Below, one piece after another: positions 1-7,417 of a DNA stretch of 64,000 bases (positions are counted from its first letter, which is position 1; each line of letters opens with the position of its first letter). Location: positions 2,046,001 to 2,110,000 of the forward strand of contig NC_009441.1 of assembly GCF_000016645.1 (NCBI RefSeq). Reading direction: 5' to 3'. Under the pieces are notes generated by a model that worked only from the letters and a program-made list of their open reading frames with translations, did not search any database and had not been told where the DNA came from. Source of the stretch: Flavobacterium johnsoniae UW101. Its GTDB lineage: Bacteria > Bacteroidota > Bacteroidia > Flavobacteriales > Flavobacteriaceae. The translations under genes and the position numbers were made by a program.

Positions 1-381
1 ATAAAACATAAAATCCTGCTGTCCGTCGTTAAAGCCATTAATAAAAACACCAAAAAGATCTGCTGTTCCAAAATTGTCTCGCTGGGAAATCTCTTTTAAT
101 ATTTTATCCGGTTCGTCATCAAACATTTTTGCGCCAATATATATGGCATCATTATCATATAATATTTTGACTTCCGTTTTTTTGCCTTCAGGAACTGGTT
201 TTCCGTTATCTGGTTCAAGTGTGATAAAATCTGAAGCAATCGCAGCATTTTCCCATGCATTTTCATCCAGCTTTCCATCAATAGAAATGTTTTGCGAAAT
301 AGATTTCGCCTGCAGTGCTTTTTTCTGGCTGTAACCAAAAAAAACAGATAAAAACAAACTAAGAAAAACAAGCTTTTTCAT
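1..381 (-). CDS. Exported CBM9-like/DUF5916 family protein, 5' part only
   Basis: The reading frame starts with ATG at 379-381 and stays open to the window edge (127 codons), so the C-terminal part lies outside. The protein opens with a signal peptide (MKKLVFLSLFLSVFFGYSQ). A segment follows of the kind that begins Bacteroidota DUF5916 proteins: IDGKLDENAWENA, then DFITLEPDNGKPVPEGKKTE and YDNDAIYIGAKMFDDEPDKI. This is the CBM9-like sugar-binding fold. In full-length family members it is followed by an outer-membrane-barrel-like domain, which cannot be checked here. The role is unknown; it is probably an envelope protein. The family call is by motif recognition. Confidence 0.75.
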   Translation of the reverse strand, partial: MKKLVFLSLFLSVFFGYSQKKALQAKSISQNISIDGKLDENAWENAAIASDFITLEPDNGKPVPEGKKTEVKILYDNDAIYIGAKMFDDEPDKILKEISQRDNFGTADLFGVFINGFNDGQQDFMFY

Positions 382-683
382 TGAATTTTAGAGAAAATAT
401 TGGGTTTTAAGTACTTTAATATAGAACAAATAGACTTCATTTTCTTTTACTTGTTACAGATTTTGTTTCAAAATTTCCATTTTCTTTTGCTTTTTTTAAG
501 AAAATCGGTCCAAATGTTATGATTTTTAGCATAGGAAATAATCTTACAGAAACATCATTTTTATGTTAATAATGTTAAAATTTAAGCAAAAAGTGCCTGA
601 TTTACAGGGTTCTATTTTGCAAGGGGTGATTTTTTTATAATTTTGCCTTACCCAAATTTTTATTATTAACCTAAAGAAATTCA
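382..683. other. Divergent intergenic region
   Basis: This AT-rich spacer separates the divergently transcribed DUF5916-type gene and the YkuD-type transpeptidase gene. The only structured signal found is the promoter for the rightward gene near its right end. No RNA gene, repeat or small ORF with convincing features was seen. Confidence 0.6.
616..645 (+). promoter_or_regulatory. Bacteroidota-type promoter for the YkuD_2 gene
   Basis: TTTTG at 615-619 (-33 element) is followed after 18 bases by TAATTTTG at 638-645, which fits the Bacteroidota -7 consensus TAnnTTTG. Transcription would begin about 32-35 bases before the ATG at 684. The assignment rests on consensus match and spacing only. Confidence 0.6.
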
Positions 684-1409
684 ATGATTTACAAAATTTA
701 TCCGCTGCTTGTGTTTTTGTTATTGTCTTTTGGTAAAGATTCAAAAAACACCTCCGAATTAAAAACTGCAACGACAAGAAGTATTGCTAAAGTTGAAAAA
801 AAGCTTACTGTTGATGCGAAAATTGAAAACATTTATTACTCTTTAAATTCCAACAATTTTAAGCTTCCGGAATTAAAATCTTTTTCTGAAGCATTGAAAG
901 GATTTTATCTTTTGAAAGAAAGAGGAATTATTCAAAAAAACATTTTAACATTGGTTGATTTTAGTTTGTCATCAAATACCAAACGACTTTGGGTAATTGA
1001 TATGACTACTAATACTATTTTGTTTAATTCTTTAGTGGCTCACGGAAGAAACACCGGAGAAGAATTTGCTACAGCATTTTCAAATTTAAATTCTTCTTTT
1101 AAAAGCAGTTTAGGCTTTTATGCAACTGGTGAAATCTATCAGGGAAAACACGGAGCTTCATTACGTTTAGACGGTCTTGAAAGAGGTGTAAACGATAATG
1201 CCCGCGAAAGAGGCGTTGTAATGCATGGCGCTGATTATGTTTCTGAATCTTTCATCAGAGATCATAAAAGATTAGGCCGAAGCCAGGGTTGTCCTGCAGT
1301 TCCGGTTGAATTGACAGATGAAATAATAGAAACAATAAAAGACAAATCATGTTTGTATATCTATCATCCGTCAAGAAGCTTTACAATGGAAGAAAGATTA
1401 ATGTCTTAA
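684..1409 (+). CDS. Murein L,D-transpeptidase catalytic domain protein (YkuD_2 type)
   Basis: The 241-residue protein has an N-terminal hydrophobic export signal (residues 4-16) and a C-terminal domain of the YkuD_2 kind. The visible motifs are SLVAHGRNTGEE, GFYATGEIYQGKHGASLRL, VVMHGADYV (His181) and GRSQGCPAVP (Cys203 as likely nucleophile). In this superfamily the Cys/His pair links or trims peptidoglycan stems through L,D-peptide bonds. Its 3' end overlaps by 12 bases the 3' end of a second transpeptidase on the other strand. Substrate specificity cannot be told from sequence. Confidence 0.85.
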   Translation: MIYKIYPLLVFLLLSFGKDSKNTSELKTATTRSIAKVEKKLTVDAKIENIYYSLNSNNFKLPELKSFSEALKGFYLLKERGIIQKNILTLVDFSLSSNTKRLWVIDMTTNTILFNSLVAHGRNTGEEFATAFSNLNSSFKSSLGFYATGEIYQGKHGASLRLDGLERGVNDNARERGVVMHGADYVSESFIRDHKRLGRSQGCPAVPVELTDEIIETIKDKSCLYIYHPSRSFTMEERLMS

Positions 1410-2978
1410 TTTCGAATACAAATCTGAATCTAAATTATAAATATCAGCTCTGAAAATGAGCTGATTTTTTTTGCTCCAAGCTGTCCAATACCACTGATAC
1501 AAAGCGTATTTTTTTGTGATTTTAAAACTCATTGTTTTTTTAGACGCGATTATAGTATCGATTTTGACTTTAGAAAATCGTATTGAATCATTTAAAATAT
1601 GCTCTGCTAATTCCAGCGGATTTTCTACACGAACACAGCCTGAGCTTAAAGAACGGTTGTTTCGTACAAAATAATTCCTGTGATTGGTGTCGTGCAAATA
1701 AACACTGTGATGATTTGGGAATAAGATTTTCATTAATCCTAAAGAGTTGTTATAACCCGGACTTTGAACGTATCTGTAGTTATTAGGTTTGTTTTCGTTC
1801 CATGCAGAAGGTTCAACTACTTTTCCTGAAGTATCATAAATAGTGATATTTTTCTTTGCCAGATAGTTTCTGTTTCGTTTCATGGCTGGTACAACATCTT
1901 CTTTTAAAATAGTTGGAGGAACTGTCCATGTTGGATTAAATACAACTGTTTTTAAAACAGAAGTAATAATAGGTGTTTTTCTTGAACTGGTTCCTACTAC
2001 AATATTTCTAACTAATGTTGTGTCTTGATTTTCAACTACGTGCAGGCTGTAATCTGGAATGTTAATAATGAAATAATTTTCTGCTAATTCAGTTGGATAC
2101 CACCTCCAGCGTTCTAAATTGGCAATAATCTGCTGTTTTCTTCTTTCTTTCGAATAATTTAAAGCACTAATAGTACCAATACCAATAACTCCGTCATCGG
2201 CAAGGCCGTGTCTGGCTTGGAATTTTTTAACTGCTTCAAAAGTCTTTTCATCGTATTTGTCAGTCAAACTGTCTTTTCCAGACATGTCTTTCCAGAATAA
2301 AAGTTTCTTTTTAATGTTGATTAAAGCATTATTAGTATCCTTTAAAGTAATTTTTTTGACATTCTCGATGGCTTGAATATCTTCATCCGGAAAAGAATTA
2401 ATAATTTGAAGTGATTGCAGTAATTGCTTGTAAGTCTCAGATTTTGGCTGAATATTATCTACAATACTGTCTAATTTGTTTTTATTGAATGCCTTGATAA
2501 GAACATTATTTACGTCAAATGTTTTTTCATCCAAATCCCAATCGGTATATAATTTTTTAGGATCGAGTTTTCCTTTATATAAATGATTAAGGTATTTTTC
2601 GAAATTATAGGTTAGAAGTATATCGTAAGTTGCCAGTTCAGAATCGTTTAATTTACCGATTCTGTTTTCGAATTTCTTCAGCTGTGCGGCTTTATAATCT
2701 TCCGGGTCTAAACCTAATTCCTCTGATTTTTCAAGCTGAGACAAAACATAAGTTCTTTTTTTTAGATTTCCCCAAACAGTTTTGTTTTCAGATGCAGTAT
2801 AAAATTGTTTTAGTGTTTCACTTTTAAAAGTGCTTAAAAGAGCGGTATCAACTTCTACTGTTCTTTCATCAGTAAGTATAATTGCCGGAGCTTTTTTTAC
2901 AATAGGAACAATTTTAGGTTCTTCTTTTTTACAACTAATAAAAATACAAACTGCTAAAAGAAAATAAAGTTTTCTCAT
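1398..2978 (-). CDS. L,D-transpeptidase lipoprotein, YcbB/LdtD-like
   Basis: The 526-residue protein begins with a lipoprotein signal (MRKLYFLLAVCIFISC, lipid-attachment Cys16). The order is an N-terminal scaffold domain (about 40-250), a peptidoglycan-binding helical segment (KFQARHGLADDGVIGIGTI, about 265-290) and a C-terminal YkuD catalytic domain ending in SLSSGCVRVENP, with nucleophile Cys448. This layout matches YcbB/LdtD, which form 3-3 crosslinks. It should act in the periplasm, anchored by lipid. It converges with the YkuD_2 gene, so the locus carries two different transpeptidase families side by side. Confidence 0.87.
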   Translation of the reverse strand: MRKLYFLLAVCIFISCKKEEPKIVPIVKKAPAIILTDERTVEVDTALLSTFKSETLKQFYTASENKTVWGNLKKRTYVLSQLEKSEELGLDPEDYKAAQLKKFENRIGKLNDSELATYDILLTYNFEKYLNHLYKGKLDPKKLYTDWDLDEKTFDVNNVLIKAFNKNKLDSIVDNIQPKSETYKQLLQSLQIINSFPDEDIQAIENVKKITLKDTNNALINIKKKLLFWKDMSGKDSLTDKYDEKTFEAVKKFQARHGLADDGVIGIGTISALNYSKERRKQQIIANLERWRWYPTELAENYFIINIPDYSLHVVENQDTTLVRNIVVGTSSRKTPIITSVLKTVVFNPTWTVPPTILKEDVVPAMKRNRNYLAKKNITIYDTSGKVVEPSAWNENKPNNYRYVQSPGYNNSLGLMKILFPNHHSVYLHDTNHRNYFVRNNRSLSSGCVRVENPLELAEHILNDSIRFSKVKIDTIIASKKTMSFKITKKYALYQWYWTAWSKKNQLIFRADIYNLDSDLYSKLRH

Positions 2979-3395
2979 TCTATAATTTTTTAAACATTCA
3001 ATAATGCTTCTTCAAAACCCTTTTATGATGATTATCTAAAATCGTCATGATTAAAATCTGAACCTGATTTTTTTTCGGCAAATATAAGGTTGCTTTGTTT
3101 GAATAACGAAATAATTCCTATTAATTTTTTATCATTGAATAAATATAGCATAAGCTGGAGTCTCAAGATCATTCTTAATCATTCGATAAATTTGTTTTTC
3201 TCAGCAATAGCTGGTGTGTATGATAAGTTTCATTTAATAGGATTTCCCGAATTATATTCATGATTTTTTAAAAATAATTGATTTTATAACTTTTTAATTT
3301 TAAATGTGTTATAAATAAATGTTGTTTTTATTTAATTTTTTTTCAAAAAAAGCTTGTTTTGAACTTAACTTTCTTTCTATATTTGCACAACCAAT
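2979..3395. other. AT-rich intergenic region before tRNA genes
   Basis: About 400 bases separate the leftward transpeptidase gene from the first tRNA-Gly. The right end holds the tRNA promoter. The rest has long A/T runs and no ORF, hairpin or repeat that I could support. Confidence 0.6.
3354..3385 (+). promoter_or_regulatory. Promoter of the first tRNA-Gly
   Basis: TATATTTG at 3378-3385 matches the -7 consensus TAnnTTTG and ends 10 bases before the mature tRNA 5' end. TTG triplets at 3354 and 3359 are at spacings usable as a -33 element. Confidence 0.6.
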
Positions 3396-3468
<73 letters not shown>

Positions 3469-3544
3469 CTAAAAACAAACTTTAAGTTTTGTTTTGTGAA
3501 AATAAAATTTTTGATTTTTATTTTTTTTTAAAGATTAAATTTTT

Positions 3545-3552
3545 TAAATTTG
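3545..3552 (+). promoter_or_regulatory. -7 element of the second tRNA-Gly
   Basis: TAAATTTG fits TAnnTTTG and ends 12 bases before the second tRNA. The two copies therefore seem to be transcribed independently, although read-through from the first is possible. Confidence 0.55.
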
Positions 3553-3564
3553 CACCCGGTTAAT

Positions 3565-3637
<73 letters not shown>

Positions 3638-3641
3638 CTTC

Positions 3642-3676
3642 AAAAGCCTCAAACATTGTTTGAGGCTTTTTTGTTT
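3642..3676 (+). terminator. Terminator of the tRNA-Gly pair
   Basis: A 13-bp perfect stem (AAAAGCCTCAAAC/GTTTGAGGCTTTT) with a 3-base loop is followed by a T-rich tract. It begins five bases after the second tRNA. Confidence 0.85.
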
Positions 3677-3749
3677 TTTACCATTAAGATATTAAGAAAA
3701 TAAAGTTCAACACTTAATAGGCTTAATATCTTAATAGCAATATAAAAAT

Positions 3750-4457
3750 TTACTTTAAACTGCTTAAATCGCTCTCAGTTTCTAATTCCTGCGGCGCTTC
3801 ATTTTGTTTAAAAAGTCTCGCTTTCAAAGCACCTTTCAGGGTTATTTTGTTTCCTTTAACTTCTAACCAGCTTCCTTCTCTTAAGCCTAAAACCGGAATT
3901 GCGTTAAATGCATGAAATTCCTTAATTCTTGTTTCGCGCGTTTCTCCCATGTGCTGCGAGTTTGCATCTGGATCTAAATAATGCGGGTTTAAGTTAAATG
4001 GAATCAATCCAAGAGTTTGAAAACTTGGCGGATAAATTATAGGCATATCATTGGTTGTCTGCATTGATAAACCACAAATATTGCTTCCGGCACTTGTTCC
4101 CAAATATGGAGTTCCGTTTTTTACTTTTTCAGCAAGAAGCTGCATGATTTTGTTTTTGTATAATTGCGTTACAAGTAAAAAAGTGTTTCCTCCGCCTGTA
4201 AATACGCCTTCGGCATTTTGTATGGCTTCTTCCGGATTTTCAAATTCATGAATTCCCTGTACTTTAATATTTATTGAAGCAAAAGCCTGTGCTGCTTTTT
4301 TTGTGTATTCGTCATGCGAAATACCGCTTGGACGTGCGTACGGAATAAATAAAATGGTGCTGCAATCCTTAAAATGAGATTGCAATGTGGGTAATAAATA
4401 CTCTAAATAATTGCCGCCGTGTAATGTTGATGTGCTGGCGATGATGATGCTTTTCAT
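3750..4457 (-). CDS. pepE: Dipeptidase E (peptidase S51)
   Basis: PepE is a cytoplasmic serine peptidase that releases N-terminal Asp from dipeptides. The sequence shows FTGGGNTF, then GTSAGSN with the nucleophile Ser122 in the elbow (Ser120 in E. coli PepE), then TTNDMPI and LNPHYLDP, which is the family order. The reading frame also allows a start five codons upstream. I chose the internal ATG because MKSIIIAST lines up with known family N-termini, giving 235 residues against 229 in E. coli. The gene stands alone, converging on the tRNA terminator. Confidence 0.88.
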   Translation of the reverse strand: MKSIIIASTSTLHGGNYLEYLLPTLQSHFKDCSTILFIPYARPSGISHDEYTKKAAQAFASINIKVQGIHEFENPEEAIQNAEGVFTGGGNTFLLVTQLYKNKIMQLLAEKVKNGTPYLGTSAGSNICGLSMQTTNDMPIIYPPSFQTLGLIPFNLNPHYLDPDANSQHMGETRETRIKEFHAFNAIPVLGLREGSWLEVKGNKITLKGALKARLFKQNEAPQELETESDLSSLK

Positions 4458-4564
4458 AAATCTAAAACTCAAATTCTATCTGCTAAAGATATTAAAAAAT
4501 GTGTCTCTCTTGAAATTACTAAAATGATAGTTTAATTAACATATTTTTACCAACTCGTTAATAC

Positions 4565-4572
4565 TATATTTG
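4565..4572 (+). promoter_or_regulatory. -7 element upstream of the exported-protein operon
   Basis: TATATTTG matches TAnnTTTG about 50 bases before the TTG start of the first operon gene. No clear -33 TTG was found at the ideal distance. Confidence 0.45.
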
Positions 4573-4623
4573 GAAGACATTAGGATATTTTTACCTTTTT
4601 AATAATTTTCTAATTTATTCATT

Positions 4624-5391
4624 TTGACAAAGAGTATTGTTTGTTTTTTGGTAGCTGTTATAAGTCAGAATTCCTGGTCGCAAAATCAGGAACGTACTGT
4701 TATTAACGGAAAAATTACTTCAAATACAAATGATTTGGAAGGGGTGTATGTTGTAAATGCACAAACAGAAACAATGACAACGACCAATGCCTCCGGAGCT
4801 TTTTCAATTTTGGCTAAACCAGATGATGTACTTGTTTTTTCTTCTATTCAATTTAAGGAAAACAGGGTTTTGCTGACTTGTGAAAATTTTACTGATTTAA
4901 ATTTTACAGTCAGAATGAATTTGGTTATGCATCAATTACAAGAAGTTGTAATTAAAAGATATGACAATATAAATGCTGTGGCTTTGGGAATTGTGCCTTC
5001 TGGACAGAAAAGTTATACTGAAGCCGAAAGAAAGCTTCGTACGGCTACAGCGCTCGATGCTACTGCAAATGCCGGAACGATGGCTGGCGGATCTATCTCG
5101 GCAGATCCGTTATTAAACTTTTTATCAGGCAGAACAGCAATGCTGAAAAAAGAAGTTGAAGTAGAAAAGAAAGAATTTTTCATGAAATTATTAGAAAGAA
5201 TGTTTAGTCTGGAGCATTTTGTTGAGCGGTTAAAAATTCCGGCAGAATATGTAAAAGGCTTTGAATATTATGCTGTCGAAAATAAACAGTTTACGACTAT
5301 CTTAAATTCTAAAAATAAAACTTCGACTGAATTTTTAATGGGCGAATTGGCTGTAAAATATAAAGAAATCATTGCAGGTGAAGGGAAATAA
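4624..5391 (+). CDS. Exported protein with carboxypeptidase-regulatory-like domain, copy 1
   Basis: The 255-residue protein starts at TTG; no ATG gives an intact leader. It has a signal peptide (MTKSIVCFLVAVISQNSWSQ). A beta-sandwich of the carboxypeptidase-D regulatory type follows (INGKITSNTNDLEGVYV to LQEVVI, about 28-115). The C-terminal module contains FLSGRTAMLKKEVEVEKKE and LKIPAEYVKGFEYY. It is the first of three tandem paralogues. In Bacteroidota the regulatory-like domain is common in outer-membrane and periplasmic proteins, but the function of this family is not known to me. The context (DUF6702, M1 peptidase downstream) suggests an envelope role. Confidence 0.75.
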   Translation: MTKSIVCFLVAVISQNSWSQNQERTVINGKITSNTNDLEGVYVVNAQTETMTTTNASGAFSILAKPDDVLVFSSIQFKENRVLLTCENFTDLNFTVRMNLVMHQLQEVVIKRYDNINAVALGIVPSGQKSYTEAERKLRTATALDATANAGTMAGGSISADPLLNFLSGRTAMLKKEVEVEKKEFFMKLLERMFSLEHFVERLKIPAEYVKGFEYYAVENKQFTTILNSKNKTSTEFLMGELAVKYKEIIAGEGK

Positions 5392-6106
5392 TATTTTTTA
5401 TATTGCCTTATTTTTGTTTTTTGCGCAGTTAAGTTTTGGGCAAAAAGCTTCTTCTAAAGAAATTTCAGGCCAAATTTTCGAAAAATCTACTTCGGTTACC
5501 AGTGTAAATATTATTAATAATGACACGCAGGTTTCGACTGTTTCTGATAATGACGGCAGGTTTTCTATTGTTGTGAAAGAAGGAGATGTTTTGGTTTTTT
5601 CGGCAGTAAATTTAGAGCCGCTTAAACGCAGGATTTCGGCAGAAGACATGAATTTGAGCCTTCTTGTAATTAAAATGGAGGCTAAAGAAATTGAATTAAA
5701 AGAGGTAGTTGTTAATGATAATTACGGAATTACGGCAGAGAACTTAGGAATTGTGCCCCGCGGACAAAAAACATATACACCAGCAGAACGAAAGGTTTAT
5801 ACAGCGACTTCAACATCTGTAGATAAAATCTTAAATGGGATTTCCGGTCGTACCGCAATGCTGAAAAAAGAGGTGAATGTCGAGAAAAAAGAAGCTCTTT
5901 TTAGAAAAATAGAATATCTTTTTGATGAGAATTATTATACCGAAAGATTGAAAATTCCGGCAGATGATATTAAAGGATTTCAATTATATTGTGTGGATGA
6001 TGCCGATTTTGCCGTATCTTTGAATACAAAGAACAAAACAATGAGTATGTTTTTGATAACAGATTTAGCCCGAAAATATCTAATAATTCTCGAAAATGAA
6101 AAATAA
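5378..6106 (+). CDS. Exported protein with carboxypeptidase-regulatory-like domain, copy 2
   Basis: The start chosen is GTG, giving MKGNNIFYIALFLFFAQLSFGQ as signal peptide; a TTG two codons earlier is possible. It overlaps the previous gene by 14 bases, so translation is probably coupled. The layout equals copy 1: regulatory-like beta-sandwich (about 27-110), then ISGRTAMLKKEVNVEKKE and LKIPADDIKGFQLYC, ending in NTKNKTMSMFLITDLARKY. Copy 1 and copy 2 share these C-terminal motifs almost word for word, showing a recent tandem duplication. Function unknown. Confidence 0.72.
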   Translation: MKGNNIFYIALFLFFAQLSFGQKASSKEISGQIFEKSTSVTSVNIINNDTQVSTVSDNDGRFSIVVKEGDVLVFSAVNLEPLKRRISAEDMNLSLLVIKMEAKEIELKEVVVNDNYGITAENLGIVPRGQKTYTPAERKVYTATSTSVDKILNGISGRTAMLKKEVNVEKKEALFRKIEYLFDENYYTERLKIPADDIKGFQLYCVDDADFAVSLNTKNKTMSMFLITDLARKYLIILENEK

Positions 6107-6845
6107 ACTAGGAGTATTCGTTGTTTGCTTATTTTGTCAAATAATGCTTGGACAAAACGGTACAAGAAAGTCGCTGCACGGTCAGGTTACGAACAAATCA
6201 CTTGCTATAGAAAGTGGTTATGTAATGAATATTAATGCAAAATCCAGAACTTTTATAGGTCCGGGCGGATTGTTTGATATTTTGGCTCAGCCAAAAGATA
6301 CGCTGCTTTTTACCGGTATAGCCTTTCAGTCTAAAAAAATTGTTTTAACAGAGAAAGACTGCTCGCAGATTCTTTTTTCTGTGTCTTTAGATTTGGTTAG
6401 TAATGAATTAAAAGAGGTTTTAGTTCGTAAAGATTTAAAAGTAAAATCACTTGACAGCAACACTCAGAAATATGTTGATATGCAGTTTGAAGATGACAGA
6501 CAATCGACTGCAAAAAATACAGTAATGTATTCTGATCAAACGATTAAATACGGAACTGATTTTGTCCGAATTTTTAAAGATGTTAAAAAACTTCTTTCTA
6601 AAAATAATGAAAAAGAAGAAGTGATTTCAGATATTGCTTTTGTTGAATATTCTAAAGCAAATTTTAAACCCGATTTTTATACTAAAACACTGGGTTTAAA
6701 ACCAGATGAAGTTGATTTGTTTTTGATGTTTTGTTCAAACGATCCAGAATCAAAAAGACATCTTAATGAAGATCAGAAATTTGAGCTGATTGATTTTTTA
6801 ATCAACAAAAATGCCGAATTTAAAAAAGTGAATGCCGCTCAATAA
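6096..6845 (+). CDS. Exported protein with carboxypeptidase-regulatory-like domain, copy 3 (divergent)
   Basis: The 249-residue protein overlaps copy 2 by 11 bases and has an ATG start and signal peptide (MKNKLGVFVVCLFCQIMLGQ). The N-terminal half resembles its neighbours (LHGQVTNKSLAIESGYV, GGLFDILAQPKDTLLFTGI, SNELKEVLV). The C-terminal half has lost the SGRTAMLKKEV block and is only loosely similar (FKPDFYTKTLGLKPDEVDLF). It is therefore a diverged paralogue and may have a partner or ligand different from copies 1 and 2. Confidence 0.7.
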   Translation: MKNKLGVFVVCLFCQIMLGQNGTRKSLHGQVTNKSLAIESGYVMNINAKSRTFIGPGGLFDILAQPKDTLLFTGIAFQSKKIVLTEKDCSQILFSVSLDLVSNELKEVLVRKDLKVKSLDSNTQKYVDMQFEDDRQSTAKNTVMYSDQTIKYGTDFVRIFKDVKKLLSKNNEKEEVISDIAFVEYSKANFKPDFYTKTLGLKPDEVDLFLMFCSNDPESKRHLNEDQKFELIDFLINKNAEFKKVNAAQ

Positions 6846-7351
6846 TGAAAAAAAAATGGTTTTATCCTTTACTGGGAATATTGTTCTTATCGCTTTCGGC
6901 TTTTGCATTTCATAAATTTTATGTAGGTGTTTTTCAGGTAGAATATGCTGCAGAAAAAAAGATGATTCAAATTACATCACGCATTTTTATTGATGATTTG
7001 AATAATGCAATGGAGAAAAAATACCATAAGAAAACCTTTGTAGGGACAGAAAAAGAAACACAGGCTGATCTTGATTTATTTAAAAAATATCTGGCAGAAA
7101 ATTTTACTATTAAAATAAACGGACAAACAAAACCTATTACTTTTTTGTCTAAAGAAGTTGAAGCCGGCGATGTACTGGTTTGTTATTCCAGAATAAAGGA
7201 TATTGATAAATTTAAAACTATCGAAATTTCAAATACCATCCTGGTTGACTGGAATGGCGAACAGCAGAATATTACACATATTTCAGCATTTGGCACAAAA
7301 AGAAGTGTTCTTTTTACAGAATCTTCAACGAAAGAATTGTTAAAGTATTAA
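6845..7351 (+). CDS. DUF6702-like exported protein
   Basis: The 168-residue protein overlaps the upstream stop by one base (TAATG). A signal or anchor helix (residues 5-22, FYPLLGILFLSLSAFAFH) is followed by a single domain beginning HKFYVGVFQVEYAAEKKMIQ with ITSRIFIDDLNNAME. The HKFYVSxxxxxxN opening with a DDLxxAL block is what I associate with DUF6702, which in Flavobacteria often precedes an M1 peptidase gene, as it does here. No catalytic residues are evident. Likely periplasmic; function unknown. Confidence 0.68.
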   Translation: MKKKWFYPLLGILFLSLSAFAFHKFYVGVFQVEYAAEKKMIQITSRIFIDDLNNAMEKKYHKKTFVGTEKETQADLDLFKKYLAENFTIKINGQTKPITFLSKEVEAGDVLVCYSRIKDIDKFKTIEISNTILVDWNGEQQNITHISAFGTKRSVLFTESSTKELLKY

Positions 7352-7417
7352 TTAATAAGTCAAATTAATATTTTAATTATTATTTTCACAGCCTGACAAA
7401 ATTACCATCAAAATTTT

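Noticed and set aside
96..371. 91-residue open frame on the minus strand at the window start
   Set aside because: It lies in another frame than the CBM9/DUF5916 protein, which has a proper signal peptide and continues out of the window.
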